Shown: piece after piece, positions 7,751 through 18,556 of the stretch
Position numbering within the stretch: the first letter of the stretch is position 1
How the letters are laid out: the number at the start of each line of letters is the position of its first letter
Source: Comamonas sp.
GTDB taxonomy: Bacteria > Pseudomonadota > Gammaproteobacteria > Burkholderiales > Burkholderiaceae_C
Reading direction: 5' to 3'
Assembly (NCBI GenBank): GCA_028690035.1
Contig: JAQVCA010000001.1
Span: 219,940-283,939, forward strand
DNA: 64,000 bases
Program-made: the position numbers and the translations under genes
The notes under the pieces: model-generated
What the model was told of the DNA's origin: nothing
Database searches by the model: none
The model's input: only the letters and a program-made list of their open reading frames with translations

Positions 7751-7849
7751 TAAAAAAGAGAGCTGCTTACGCTTAACACACAAGGATTTTGATAAAAAAT
7801 CACCTTAAAATCCTTGCTAGTAGAGCGGCTACAGCTCTCTTTTTTGATA
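7751..7849. repeat. Dispersed palindromic repeat, copy 1
   Basis: The arms AGAGCTGCTTACGCTTA and GTAGAGCGGCTACAGCTCT face each other across about 60 AT-rich bases. The same design occurs between other genes in this window. It lies between divergently reading or terminating transcripts and may act as a bidirectional hairpin. Confidence 0.75.
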
Positions 7850-7889
7850 AATCGTGCGCTACTGGCCCAAAGAGCAAGCAGAGCAAACA

Positions 7890-9029
7890 CTAATTGCGCC
7901 GCGCCAGCATGTCCGACGACTGGCCTTGTACCCACTGGCGCACACGCTGCGCATCGCCCAGACGCGCCGCGCCGCTCACGGAATCCAAGAACACCATGAT
8001 GAGCTGGCGCCCGGCGACCTCAGCCTGCATGACCAAGCAGCGCCCGGCTTCAGAGATGTAGCCGGTTTTTTGCAAGCCAATCGACCAATCGTCGTTGCGC
8101 ACCAAGCGGTTGGTGTTGTTGAACTGCAGCACACGGTTGCCGATATCCACCTCTGCGCTGGGGGTGGTAGAAAAATCGCGCAGCACCGAGTTGGCATGGG
8201 CCACGTTCACCAGAGTGGCCAGATCGCGCGCACTCGACTGGTTGCTGCTGGACAAACCGGTGGGATCGACAAAGCGCGTATCCACCATGCCCAGCAGTTT
8301 GGCTTTCATGTTCATCTGGCGCACAAACCGATCCAGTCCGCCCGGGTAGGTACGCCCCAACGCATGGGCAGCACGGTTTTCGCTGGACATCAGAGCCAGG
8401 TGCAACAACTCGCGGCGGCTGAGCTGCGCACCCACGCTCAGGCGCGAGCTGCTGCGCTTGACGGTGTCCACATCGGCTTGGATGATGGTGATGACTTCGT
8501 CCATGGGCTGGCGCGATTCGGTCACGATCAACCCCGTCATGAGCTTGGTGATGGAGGCAATAGGCAGCACCGCTTTTTCGTTCTTGCTGACCAAGACCTC
8601 TTTGGTATCTTGATCCATCACGAACGCTACGCTGGACTGCAGACGCAGCGGATCGCTGGCCAAGTGCAAGCCCGCTTGCTGCCCAAATGAGGGCCGCGCC
8701 ACCACAACAGCGCCCGCTGCGGCTGCACCAACCGCCGCAGCCCGGGCAGCGCGCCGACCGGCATTGCTGCGTTTGGGGGGCGTTGCCTTGGCAAGGCGCT
8801 GGTTCTTAGTTGCCTTATTGCGGGCAACAGGAGAAGTCGTAACTTTCGCCTTAGGTCTGGGTTTGGCGGCCTGGGCCTTGTTCACGCTGGCGGCTGTGGC
8901 CCGCTTTTTGGCAGGAGTCTTGGCCGCCTGGACGCTGGTAGCGCCCAGCGCCAGCGCCCATCCCAGCAGCACCACGCTCATTGTGCGGGCCCAACGCCCG
9001 CCTTTTCTTCCACCCGCCTCAACACCCAT
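7890..9029 (-). CDS. pbpG: D-alanyl-D-alanine endopeptidase, PBP7/8 family
   Basis: Periplasmic serine peptidase of the S11 family that trims peptidoglycan cross-links. All three active-site motifs are present: SITK (in LPIASITKLMTG), SEN (ALMSSENRAAHAL) and KTG (LQKTGYISEAGR). A signal sequence (MSVVLLGWALALGATSVQA) follows a basic start. Residues of roughly 40-110 form a lysine/alanine-rich low-complexity linker, probably disordered. The start at 9029 is chosen over 9095 because GGGGAGG stands 4-5 bases before it. The product is 379 residues, longer than E. coli PbpG because of the linker. Confidence 0.9.
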   Translation of the reverse strand: MGVEAGGRKGGRWARTMSVVLLGWALALGATSVQAAKTPAKKRATAASVNKAQAAKPRPKAKVTTSPVARNKATKNQRLAKATPPKRSNAGRRAARAAAVGAAAAGAVVVARPSFGQQAGLHLASDPLRLQSSVAFVMDQDTKEVLVSKNEKAVLPIASITKLMTGLIVTESRQPMDEVITIIQADVDTVKRSSSRLSVGAQLSRRELLHLALMSSENRAAHALGRTYPGGLDRFVRQMNMKAKLLGMVDTRFVDPTGLSSSNQSSARDLATLVNVAHANSVLRDFSTTPSAEVDIGNRVLQFNNTNRLVRNDDWSIGLQKTGYISEAGRCLVMQAEVAGRQLIMVFLDSVSGAARLGDAQRVRQWVQGQSSDMLARRN

Positions 9030-9098
9030 GACACCTCCCCAAAGCAGACACAACAACACACACCAAGCGCCCCGCAGGGCGCCTGACAATGTCAAAAA

Positions 9099-10649
9099 TT
9101 ATATAGCGCCTGCCTCTTGCGCAGACACAGATTCCGGCTGTCCGTACAGACGGTTCAGGGCATTCAGATAGGCTTTGGCCGAGGCCACGATCACATCCGG
9201 ATCGGCCCCCACGCCATTGACCACGCGCCCGGCGCGCTGCAGACGCACGGCCACTTCGCCCTGGCTTTCGGTGGAGCCGCTGATGGCGTTAATGGAAAAC
9301 AGCAGCATCTCCGCACCACTGTTGACCTGGCTTTCGATGGCCTTGAAGCAGGCATCGACCGGGCCATTGCCCTGGGCGCTGGCCTTGATTTCGCGGCCTT
9401 CGTGCTGGAACACCACTTCAGCGCGCGAGGGCTCGCCAGTCTCACTGTGCTGCTGCAAGGAGACAAACTGAAAGACATCTTCTGGCGTCTTTGAGCCTTC
9501 TTGCACCAGTGCCAAGATATCTTCGTCAAAAATCTCGCTCTTGCGGTCGGCCAGCTCCTTGAAAGCGGCAAAGGCGGTGTTGATGGCCGCTTCGCTGTCC
9601 AGCTCCACGCCCAGCTCCTGCAGACGCTGCTTGAAGGCATTGCGCCCCGAGAGCTTGCCCAGCACGATCTTGTTGGCGCTCCAGCCCACATCCTCGGCGC
9701 GCATGATCTCGTAGGTGTCGCGCGCCTTGAGCACGCCATCTTGGTGGATGCCGCTGGCGTGCGCAAAAGCGTTGGCGCCCACCACGGCCTTGTTGGGCTG
9801 CACGACAAAGCCGGTGATCTGACTGACCATGCGGCTGCTGGCCACGATGTGCTCGGTGGCGATGTTTATATCCAGACCGAAGTGGTCGCGGCGCGTCTTG
9901 ACGGCCATGACCACTTCTTCCAAAGCGCAGTTGCCCGCACGCTCACCCAAACCGTTGATGGTGCATTCCACCTGACGCGCGCCGCCGATCTTGACGCCAG
10001 CCAGACTGTTGGCCACGGCCATGCCCAGGTCGTTGTGGCAATGCACGCTCCAGATGGCCTTGTCGGCATTGGGTACGCGCTCACGCAGGTTTTTGATGAA
10101 GTTGCCGTACAGCTCGGGGATGCCGTAGCCCACGGTGTCGGGGATGTTGATGGTGCTGGCGCCTTCGTTGATCACCGCTTCAATAACGCGGCACAGGAAG
10201 TCGGGATCGCTGCGGTAGCCGTCTTCGGCGCTAAATTCAATGTCATCGAGCAGGTTGCGCGCAAAGCGCACGCTGCGCTTGGCCTGCTCCAGCACCTCTT
10301 CGGGGCTCATGCGCAGCTTTTTCTCCATGTGCAGCGGGCTGGTGGCGATAAAGGTGTGGATGCGCGCGCGCTGTGCGTCCTTCAGCGCTTCGGCCGAGCG
10401 GGCAATATCGCGATCGTTGGCACGCGACAGGGAACACACCGTGGCATCTTTGACCGTACGGGCAATGGCCTGCACCGATTCAAAGTCGCCGTTCGATGCC
10501 GCAGCAAAACCGGCCTCAATCACATCCACGCGCAGGCGTTCGAGCTGGCGTGCAATGCGCACCTTTTCATCACGCGTCATAGAGGCGCCGGGCGATTGCT
10601 CGCCGTCGCGCAAAGTGGTGTCAAAAATGATCAAACGATCGCTGCCCAT
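9099..10649 (-). CDS. leuA: 2-isopropylmalate synthase (short, proteobacterial type)
   Basis: Catalyses the first committed step of leucine synthesis: acetyl-CoA plus 2-oxoisovalerate gives 2-isopropylmalate. The 516 residues match the standard bacterial type. The TIM-barrel part starts [15 protein letters not shown] and has the metal-site [13 protein letters not shown], followed by the C-terminal LeuA regulatory domain (from about residue 370) that senses leucine. It lies 48 bases after a second, different synthase gene on the same strand, so both are probably in one transcript controlled by the leader upstream. Confidence 0.93.
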   Translation of the reverse strand: MGSDRLIIFDTTLRDGEQSPGASMTRDEKVRIARQLERLRVDVIEAGFAAASNGDFESVQAIARTVKDATVCSLSRANDRDIARSAEALKDAQRARIHTFIATSPLHMEKKLRMSPEEVLEQAKRSVRFARNLLDDIEFSAEDGYRSDPDFLCRVIEAVINEGASTINIPDTVGYGIPELYGNFIKNLRERVPNADKAIWSVHCHNDLGMAVANSLAGVKIGGARQVECTINGLGERAGNCALEEVVMAVKTRRDHFGLDINIATEHIVASSRMVSQITGFVVQPNKAVVGANAFAHASGIHQDGVLKARDTYEIMRAEDVGWSANKIVLGKLSGRNAFKQRLQELGVELDSEAAINTAFAAFKELADRKSEIFDEDILALVQEGSKTPEDVFQFVSLQQHSETGEPSRAEVVFQHEGREIKASAQGNGPVDACFKAIESQVNSGAEMLLFSINAISGSTESQGEVAVRLQRAGRVVNGVGADPDVIVASAKAYLNALNRLYGQPESVSAQEAGAI

Positions 10650-10697
10650 GGTGTATCCCCCTGATGGTTGGCTGGTGAAGTTGGTTGCGTGAAAAAC

Positions 10698-12365
10698 TTA
10701 TGCCGCTACGCACACCTGTACGGCGGCGCGCTGCAAGCCTGAAAGAATAGCGTGCATCGACGCCGACACGATGTTGGCATCGCGCCCGACACCGTACACT
10801 GTGTGCTCGTCATCGACGCGCAGTTCCACATAAGCTATGGCCTGCGCATGGGCACCCTGCCCCACGGCATGCTCTGAATAATCCTGCACACGCACGCTGC
10901 GCCCCAGCGCATCGCACAAGGCGTGCACAAAAGCATCGATAGCGCCATTGCCTTGACCATGCAGCGGCACCACTTGGCCCTCCAGCAGCACACTGCCTTG
11001 CAGACGCACTTGACCCTGGTCTTGCTGCATGGCGTATTGCAGGCCGTGTTCTTGGGTCAGGCCGTACTCTTTTTCGAAAATCTTCCACAAATCGGCAGCG
11101 GCAAACTCGGTACCCAAAGCATCCATCTCGCGCTGCACGACTTGGCTGAACTCAATCTGCAAGCGGCGCGGCAGTTGCACGCCGTATTCGGTTTCCAGCA
11201 GATACGCGATGCCACCTTTGCCCGACTGGCTGTTCACGCGGATCACCGCCTCGTAGCTGCGCCCCAGGTCTTTGGGATCGATGGGCAGGTAGGGCATATC
11301 CCAAATATCCCCCTCTTTGCGTGCTGCAAAGGCTTTCTTGATCGCATCTTGGTGCGAACCGGAGAACGAGGTGTAGACCAAATCACCCACATACGGATGG
11401 CGCGGGTGTACGGGCAGCTGGTTGCAGTATTCGACCGTGGCACGAATGGCGTCGATATCGGAAAAATCCAACCCTGGGGCAATGCCCTGGATGTACATGT
11501 TCAGCGCCACATTCACGATATCCAGATTGCCCGTGCGCTCGCCGTTGCCAAACAGACAGCCTTCCAGGCGATCGGCTCCGGCCAGCAAGGCCATTTCCGC
11601 CGTAGCGGTACCAGTGCCGCGGTCGTTGTGCGGGTGCACGGAAATGATCACACCATCGCGGCGTTCAATGTGGCGGCACGTCCACTCCACCATGTCGGCA
11701 AAAATGTTGGGGCTGGAGTGCTCCACGGTGGTGGGCAGGTTGATGATGCACTTGTTGTCGGGCGCGGCTTCCCAGACTTCGGTCACTGCATCGATCACAC
11801 GCTTGGAAAACGCCAGCTCCGTGTCCGAATACATCTCAGGCGAGTATTCAAACTGCCACTGCGTTTGCGGGTACTGCGCAGCCAGGTCTTTGAACATCTG
11901 CGCGTGCGTGCGTGCCAACTCTACGATGTCGTCCTCGCTCATGTTCAGCACCACGCGGCGCATGACCGGGGCGGTGGCGTTGTACAAATGCACAATGGCG
12001 CGCGGAGCACCTTCCAAGGCTTCAAAAGTGCGACGAATCAGGTGCTCGCGCGCCTGGGTCAGCACCTGGATGGTCACATCCTGAGGGATACGCCGTTCTT
12101 CGATCAGCTTGCGCAGAAAGTCAAACTCGGTTTGCGAGGCCGAAGGAAAGCCCACCTCAATCTCTTTAAAACCGATCTTCACCAGTTGCTCGAACATGCG
12201 GATCTTGCGCTCCACATCCATGGGTTCAATCAACGCCTGATTGCCATCGCGCAAATCCACGCTGCACCAGATGGGCGGGTGCGCGATCTGCGCCTCGGGC
12301 CAGGAGCGATCACGCAACTGCACAGGAGCGAAAGGGCGGTATTTGCTGGCGGGGTTGGTCAACAT
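10698..12365 (-). CDS. leuA: 2-isopropylmalate synthase (long, actinobacterial-like type)
   Basis: The 555-residue synthase belongs to the other LeuA subfamily, known from Corynebacterium and Mycobacterium. It has the N-terminal extension ([16 protein letters not shown]), the catalytic [13 protein letters not shown] in place of [22 protein letters not shown] for metal binding, and a C-terminal LeuA regulatory domain ending in an ATD..-like effector fold. It performs the same reaction as its downstream neighbour. Being first after the leader it is the directly attenuated gene. Having both types side by side may allow different leucine sensitivity. Confidence 0.92.
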   Translation of the reverse strand: MLTNPASKYRPFAPVQLRDRSWPEAQIAHPPIWCSVDLRDGNQALIEPMDVERKIRMFEQLVKIGFKEIEVGFPSASQTEFDFLRKLIEERRIPQDVTIQVLTQAREHLIRRTFEALEGAPRAIVHLYNATAPVMRRVVLNMSEDDIVELARTHAQMFKDLAAQYPQTQWQFEYSPEMYSDTELAFSKRVIDAVTEVWEAAPDNKCIINLPTTVEHSSPNIFADMVEWTCRHIERRDGVIISVHPHNDRGTGTATAEMALLAGADRLEGCLFGNGERTGNLDIVNVALNMYIQGIAPGLDFSDIDAIRATVEYCNQLPVHPRHPYVGDLVYTSFSGSHQDAIKKAFAARKEGDIWDMPYLPIDPKDLGRSYEAVIRVNSQSGKGGIAYLLETEYGVQLPRRLQIEFSQVVQREMDALGTEFAAADLWKIFEKEYGLTQEHGLQYAMQQDQGQVRLQGSVLLEGQVVPLHGQGNGAIDAFVHALCDALGRSVRVQDYSEHAVGQGAHAQAIAYVELRVDDEHTVYGVGRDANIVSASMHAILSGLQRAAVQVCVAA

Positions 12366-12410
12366 GGTGGTGTCTTTCTTACAGGGTGAAGGCGGATGGG
12401 CTCAAACAAA

Positions 12411-12453
12411 AATAAAAACAAAAACGGCCCGTCGCAAGCTGCTGACGGGCCGT
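12411..12453 (-). terminator. Attenuator terminator hairpin of the leu leader
   Basis: On the minus strand ACGGCCCGTC and GACGGGCCGT pair perfectly (10 bp) across a 10-base loop and are followed by TTTTTGTTTTTATTTTTG. The hairpin starts 27 bases after the leader peptide stop and ends about 45 bases before the leuA start, where an attenuator belongs. It has no gene of its own to terminate. Confidence 0.8.
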
Positions 12454-12480
12454 GGAAGTAGTGTGTGGAAAACGCGCGCG

Positions 12481-12537
12481 CTACTGGCTCTGCCCGATGG
12501 ACATGCCTAGTAGTAGGGTGGTGGCTTGCGTAAACAT
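12481..12537 (-). CDS. leuL: Leucine operon leader peptide
   Basis: An 18-codon ORF, MFTQATTLLLGMSIGQSQ, contains three consecutive CTA codons, a rare leucine codon in this GC-rich genome. It lies directly before a strong terminator hairpin and the two leuA genes. Slow translation at the CTA run when leucyl-tRNA is scarce would let an alternative hairpin form and prevent termination, as in enterobacterial leuL. The ribosome site is weak. The ORF is below the length cut-off of the ORF track. Confidence 0.75.
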   Translation of the reverse strand: MFTQATTLLLGMSIGQSQ

Positions 12538-12548
12538 AGGGAACACTC

Positions 12549-12577
12549 TAGCACAATTTGCTGCACTGCAACCAAAG
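12549..12577 (-). promoter_or_regulatory. Candidate promoter of the leu leader transcript
   Basis: On the minus strand TTGGTT is followed after 16 bases by TGCTAG, shortly upstream of the leader peptide. The match to sigma-70 boxes is moderate. It is placed here because the leader needs its own start in this short gap after pssA. Confidence 0.35.
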
Positions 12578-12599
12578 GCATATGCGACCCGCGAGCCAA

Positions 12600-13421
12600 T
12601 CAATGCAGGCCACGCTCATCGGGCTCATCCTTGGACATGCTGATCACGCTGGTGGGTTGACCCTTGGCCTTGCGCGACAGGTACACGCCGTAGCCACTCA
12701 CGCCATACAGAGCAAACACGCCAAACAGCACCGAGGGCGCATGGATGTTGATCAACGCAATCGCCAGCGGGATCAACACAATCGCCGCAAAAGGCACGCT
12801 GCGCTTGAGGTTGATATCTTTGAAGCTGTAAAACGGCGCATTCGTCACCATAGTCAACCCTGCGTACAACGTGAAGGCAAACATCACCCAGCTCATCGCT
12901 TGCCAAGTGATGCTGCCATCTTGGCCGCGCACCACGCCATAGTCGTCCATCAACCAGACAAAACCCACCACCAGGGCCGCAGCAGCGGGCGAGGGCAGGC
13001 CCTGAAACCAGCGTTTATCGACCACGGCAGTGTTCACGTTGAAACGCGCCAAACGCAGCGCAGCGCATGAGCAATACACAAACGCGGCAATCCACCCCCA
13101 GCGCCCCAAATCCTTGAGTGCCCAGATATACGAAATCAGGGCAGGCGCCACGCCAAAGGACACCATGTCCGAGAGCGAGTCCATCTGTTCACCAAAGGCG
13201 CTTTGCGTATTGGTCATGCGCGCCACGCGCCCATCCAGGCTATCGAACACCATCGCGCACAGCACTCCGTAGGCTGCCAGCGTGAAACTGCCATTCATGG
13301 CCATGACGATGGCGTAAAAACCGCCAAACAACGCTGCTAGGGTGAAGAGGTTGGGCAGGATGTAGATGCCCTTGCGCCGCTTGCGCACGATGATGCCGGC
13401 GGCGCTGTCGTTGTCTTGCAT
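12600..13421 (-). CDS. pssA: CDP-diacylglycerol-serine O-phosphatidyltransferase
   Basis: Inner-membrane enzyme that makes phosphatidylserine, the precursor of phosphatidylethanolamine. The CDP-alcohol phosphotransferase signature is complete: DSLDGRVAR, then G and two aspartates in FGEQMDSLSD. Six or more membrane helices follow. The N-terminus KRRKGIYILPNLFTLAALFG is typical of the integral-membrane (Bacillus-like) PssA subtype. I prefer the ATG at 13421, which has GGAG before it, to the ORF-track start at 13454. It lies between ilvC and leuA, as in other Burkholderiales. Confidence 0.92.
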   Translation of the reverse strand: MQDNDSAAGIIVRKRRKGIYILPNLFTLAALFGGFYAIVMAMNGSFTLAAYGVLCAMVFDSLDGRVARMTNTQSAFGEQMDSLSDMVSFGVAPALISYIWALKDLGRWGWIAAFVYCSCAALRLARFNVNTAVVDKRWFQGLPSPAAAALVVGFVWLMDDYGVVRGQDGSITWQAMSWVMFAFTLYAGLTMVTNAPFYSFKDINLKRSVPFAAIVLIPLAIALINIHAPSVLFGVFALYGVSGYGVYLSRKAKGQPTSVISMSKDEPDERGLH

Positions 13422-13507
13422 GGAATGCTGCTCCGTGGGGATGACGTGTCCCAATAAATCGCCCTATTCTACGCACCATGCCAGAGCACCCCGGCGCGCC
13501 ATAGAGC

Positions 13508-13531
13508 GCAAAAAAGGCCACCGCAGTGGCC
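13508..13531 (-). terminator. Rho-independent terminator after ilvC
   Basis: On the minus strand GGCCAC/GTGGCC with a four-base loop is followed by six or more T. It lies about 40 bases beyond the ilvC stop and separates the ilv operon from pssA. Confidence 0.8.
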
Positions 13532-13569
13532 TTGGCTTGGACATGCCCAGTCACCTGGGCATGGCGCGC

Positions 13570-15167
<1,598 letters not shown>

Positions 15168-15240
15168 GGGGTGCTTCCTCTTTTTACCGCCCTCCCCCAG
15201 CACCGGTAAGCGATGGGCTTGGCAGGCAATAGATTCATCA

Positions 15241-15333
15241 AAATTAGGAGCTGCTAGCGCTTATCTATACTGAATTTCAAAGAGTTTAATACTTGAAATG
15301 ACGCCAAAAAAGCGGTAGCAGCTATGGTTTTTA
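15241..15333. repeat. Dispersed palindromic repeat, copy 2, inside the ilv operon
   Basis: The arms AGGAGCTGCTAGCGCTTAT and AAGCGGTAGCAGCTAT flank a roughly 55-base AT-rich core. It sits between ilvB and ilvN, which should be co-transcribed, so it will appear in the mRNA and could affect its stability or the ratio of the two subunits. Confidence 0.8.
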
Positions 15334-15352
15334 TGATCTGGGCAGATTGTAG

Positions 15353-17155
15353 TTACAGATCATCTTTGCCCAGCAGCATCTCGGTGATGCCTTTGCCGGC
15401 CTGCACCATCGGGAAGACGTTCTCCGTGGGATCAGTGCGGAAGTCCAGAAACACGGTCTTGCCTTCCTCGCGCACGATGCGGCGCGCCTCTTGCAGCGCC
15501 CATTCCACCTTGGCGGGGTCTTCAATCTTGATGCCCGCGTGGCCATAGGCCTCAGCCAGCTTCACGAAATCGGGCAGCGAATCCATATAGCTGTGGCTGT
15601 AGCGGCCCGAGTATTCGATCTCCTGCCACTGGCGCACCATACCCAAGTAGCGGTTGTTCAGCGCGCAGATCACCACCGGGGTGCTGTACTGAAAGCAGGT
15701 GGCCAGCTCCTGGATGTTCATCTGGATCGAGCCCTCGCCCGTGATACAGAACACCTCGGCGTCGGGCTTGGCCAGCTTGATGCCCATGGCATAAGGCAAG
15801 CCCACGCCCATGGTCCCCAGACCGCCGGAGTTGATCCAGCGGCGCGGTTCGTCAAAACGGTAAAACTGAGCAGCCCACATCTGGTGCTGGCCCACATCGG
15901 AGGTGATATAGGTATCCGTGCCCTTGGTCAGATTCCACAGGGTCTCAACCACATATTGGGGCTTGATGACGGTGCCGTCGCCACGGTCGTACTGCAGGCA
16001 GTTGCGGCCACGCCAGGCTTCGATCTGGTCCCACCAAGCAGCCAGGGCGCCAGACTCGGGGCGCTGCGTGGTCTCCTTGATCATGGCGATCAGCTCGGTG
16101 AGCACCTCTTTGACATCACCAACGATAGGGATGTCCACGCGCACGCGCTTGGAAATGACCGACGGATCCACATCGATGTGGATGATCTTGCGCTCGATCG
16201 ACTGGAAATGCTTGGGGTTACCGATCACCCGATCGTCAAAGCGCGCGCCCACGGCCAGCAGCACATCGCAATGCTGCATGGCGTTGTTGGCCTCCATGGT
16301 GCCGTGCATGCCCAGCATGCCCAGGTATTTTTTGTCACTGGCGGGGTAAGCGCCCAGGCCCATCAGGGTGTGGGTGACCGGATAACCCAGCATGTCCACC
16401 AAGGTGCGCAGCTCTTGGCAGGCATCGCCCAGCAACACCCCGCCGCCGGTGTAGATGTAGGGGCGCTTGGCGCTGAGCAGCAGTTGCAGCGCTTTGCGAA
16501 TCTGTCCCGAGTGGCCTTTTTTCACCGGGTTGTAGGAACGCATCTCCACGTCGCGCGGATAGCCTGCGTAGGCGGCTTTCTTGAAAGAGACATCCTTGGG
16601 AATGTCCACCACCACTGGGCCAGGACGCCCCGATCGCGCAATGTGAAACGCCTTTTTCATGGTGCTGGCCAAATCGCGCACATCCTTGACCAGGAAGTTG
16701 TGCTTGACCACCGGACGGGTGATGCCCACCGTGTCGCACTCTTGGAAAGCATCGGTGCCAATCGCAGCGGTTGCAGTCTGACCGCTGATGACCACCAGTG
16801 GAATCGAATCGGTGTATGCAGTGGCAATACCCGTGACAGCATTGGTCAGGCCAGGGCCAGAAGTCACCAGCGCCACGCCCACCTCGCCGGTGGCACGGGC
16901 AAAACCGTCGGCGGCATGCACGGCTGCCTGCTCGTGGCGCACCAGCACGTGCTGAATCGTGTCTTGCTTGTACAGCGCGTCGTAGATGTACAGCACAGCA
17001 CCACCGGGGTAGCCCCAGAGGTATTCCACGCCTTCGGCCTGCAGGGCTTTGACCAAGATTTCAGCGCCCATCAGCTCAGAGATAGGGCTGCTGGAGGTGT
17101 TGGAGGAAATAGAAGCGTCGGCAGCCTGTGCTGCCTGGGAAGTGGAGAGTTCCAT
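15353..17155 (-). CDS. ilvB: Acetolactate synthase large (catalytic) subunit
   Basis: Thiamine-diphosphate enzyme that condenses two pyruvates, or pyruvate and 2-oxobutyrate, at the start of branched-chain amino acid synthesis. The 600 residues show the N-terminal Pyr domain with catalytic glutamate (HEQAAVHAADGFAR), an FAD-binding middle and the ThDP motif GEGSIQMNIQELATCFQY. About 28 low-complexity N-terminal residues precede the conserved fold (GAEILVKALQAEGVEYLWGY). The roughly 200-base 5' region (17156-17375) shows no leader peptide with a branched-chain codon run. Confidence 0.95.
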   Translation of the reverse strand: MELSTSQAAQAADASISSNTSSSPISELMGAEILVKALQAEGVEYLWGYPGGAVLYIYDALYKQDTIQHVLVRHEQAAVHAADGFARATGEVGVALVTSGPGLTNAVTGIATAYTDSIPLVVISGQTATAAIGTDAFQECDTVGITRPVVKHNFLVKDVRDLASTMKKAFHIARSGRPGPVVVDIPKDVSFKKAAYAGYPRDVEMRSYNPVKKGHSGQIRKALQLLLSAKRPYIYTGGGVLLGDACQELRTLVDMLGYPVTHTLMGLGAYPASDKKYLGMLGMHGTMEANNAMQHCDVLLAVGARFDDRVIGNPKHFQSIERKIIHIDVDPSVISKRVRVDIPIVGDVKEVLTELIAMIKETTQRPESGALAAWWDQIEAWRGRNCLQYDRGDGTVIKPQYVVETLWNLTKGTDTYITSDVGQHQMWAAQFYRFDEPRRWINSGGLGTMGVGLPYAMGIKLAKPDAEVFCITGEGSIQMNIQELATCFQYSTPVVICALNNRYLGMVRQWQEIEYSGRYSHSYMDSLPDFVKLAEAYGHAGIKIEDPAKVEWALQEARRIVREEGKTVFLDFRTDPTENVFPMVQAGKGITEMLLGKDDL

Positions 17156-17456
17156 ATGTGTGATTCAACCTTTGTGAATTTCTCTAACGAAAAACCTTCG
17201 GTGCCCCTTGCACGCAGCCCTCGTGAGGCCGGCTTGGGACTTGAGGCCACGACCATGGGCGTTGCTACGTAACCGCCTATTTGCCGAATCGTGACCCGTT
17301 TGCCTACGTGTTGCCAGTATTGCGTGCATGCATTATGGCACTGCAACATAAGCCAAACGACGGCTTTTTTTTATTGTGCAATCGCAATGCGATAATCCTG
17401 CTTTTCCCGTAGGCGACAGCGCCTGCGAGCCATCTCTCTCGTTTTTTGTCTGCCCC

Positions 17457-18029
17457 TTGGCCACTGCACAAGAGCTCTCCCAATTCCTCAAAAGCATTGA
17501 AAAGCGTGCTTTCAAGCGCACTTGGTTTCATGTGCGCGATGAGGAAGCAGCCCTGGACATCGTGCAGGACAGCATGCTCAAACTCAGCCAGCACTACGGC
17601 GACAAGCCGGCGCAAGAGCTGCCCATGCTGTTTCATCGCATCCTCTCCAACACCACGCTGGACTGGTTTCGACGCCAAAAAACGCGCAACGCACTGTTTT
17701 CCAACATCTCCGATCTGGAGCATGCGGCTGGCGCGGAACACGAAGATTTCGACTGGCTGCAAACTTACGCCGACGACACGCAAAGCAGCGCAGCACAAAG
17801 CGCCGAAGCTTTGACCGAGCGCACCCAGTTGTTACAAAGCATTGAAAAAGAAATACAAATGCTTCCGGCGCGTCAACGCGAGGCATTTTTGTTGCGTTAC
17901 TGGGAAGAAATGGATGTTGCCGAAACTGCCGCTGCTATGGGCTGCTCGGAAGGCAGCGTCAAGACGCATTGCTTCCGCGCCGTTCAAGCCCTGAGCAAAG
18001 CACTCAAAGCCAAAGGAATTGAGCTATGA
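17457..18029 (+). CDS. ECF-type RNA polymerase sigma factor
   Basis: The 190-residue sigma-70 family protein carries region 2 (AALDIVQDSMLKLSQHYG, then LFHRILSNTTLDWFRRQ) and region 4 (LPARQREAFLLRYWEEMDVAE, AAAMGCSEGSVKTHCFRAVQ). The ORF track starts at GTG 17376, but homologous proteins as I recall them begin at the ATAQELSQFLKSIEKRAFKR segment, so TTG 17457 is preferred; a GATAAT box at 17391 would fit as its -10 element. The gene overlaps the next one by ATGA. The regulon is unknown; the following DUF3619 gene sits where an anti-sigma gene would. Confidence 0.85.
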   Translation: MATAQELSQFLKSIEKRAFKRTWFHVRDEEAALDIVQDSMLKLSQHYGDKPAQELPMLFHRILSNTTLDWFRRQKTRNALFSNISDLEHAAGAEHEDFDWLQTYADDTQSSAAQSAEALTERTQLLQSIEKEIQMLPARQREAFLLRYWEEMDVAETAAAMGCSEGSVKTHCFRAVQALSKALKAKGIEL

Positions 18030-18514
18030 CCCACCCCGCCCCCCACGATGACCAAGCTCAGGATCTGTTTGCACGCAAGATCACCGCACACTTGAATGCC
18101 TCCGAAGCCCAACTACCCTATGTGGTGACTGAGCGCTTGCGCGCCGCGCGCGAGCAGGCAATTGCCCAGCGCAAGCGCGCGGATGTGCCCCTGCGTACGG
18201 TAGCGCCAGCCAGCGAAACCGCTCAGCAACTGGCAGTCAATGCCGATGGCACCTTGTCCTTGGGTGGTGCCGGCCATGAACCGCGCACGGCGCCCCTATG
18301 GTTGCGCCGCCTGCTCACTGGTCTGCCCCTGGCTGCGCTGGCGATTGCCCTGACTGTGATTAGTGTGGATGAAGATACACGCGCCACTTTGGGTGTGGCC
18401 CAGGTCGACGCTGAGCTGCTCACCAGCGCACTACCCCCTGATGCCTATACCGACCCTGGTTTTTTGCAGTACCTGCAAACTGGCACGCTCCAGAGCACAT
18501 CCGCCCAACCGTAA
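18026..18514 (+). CDS. DUF3619 family membrane protein, possible anti-sigma factor
   Basis: The 162-residue protein has a soluble N-terminal part (DLFARKITAHLNASEAQLPY), one membrane helix near residues 95-113 (LLTGLPLAALAIALTVISV) and a short C-terminal part (LLTSALPPDAYTDPGFLQYL). The family is known mainly from Burkholderiales and has no proven function. Start and sigma stop overlap by four bases, so the two are translationally coupled. The layout sigma gene plus single-span protein is that of many ECF/anti-sigma pairs; that role is inference. Confidence 0.8.
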   Translation: MTHPAPHDDQAQDLFARKITAHLNASEAQLPYVVTERLRAAREQAIAQRKRADVPLRTVAPASETAQQLAVNADGTLSLGGAGHEPRTAPLWLRRLLTGLPLAALAIALTVISVDEDTRATLGVAQVDAELLTSALPPDAYTDPGFLQYLQTGTLQSTSAQP

Positions 18515-18556
18515 ACCCTCAGCCGCTAGGCCGCTCACACCGCTCCATTTTTTGGC

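Noticed and set aside
17071-17349. Possible leader peptide before ilvB
   Set aside because: The 92-codon frame runs into ilvB out of frame and has no run of Ile, Val or Leu codons and no terminator hairpin.
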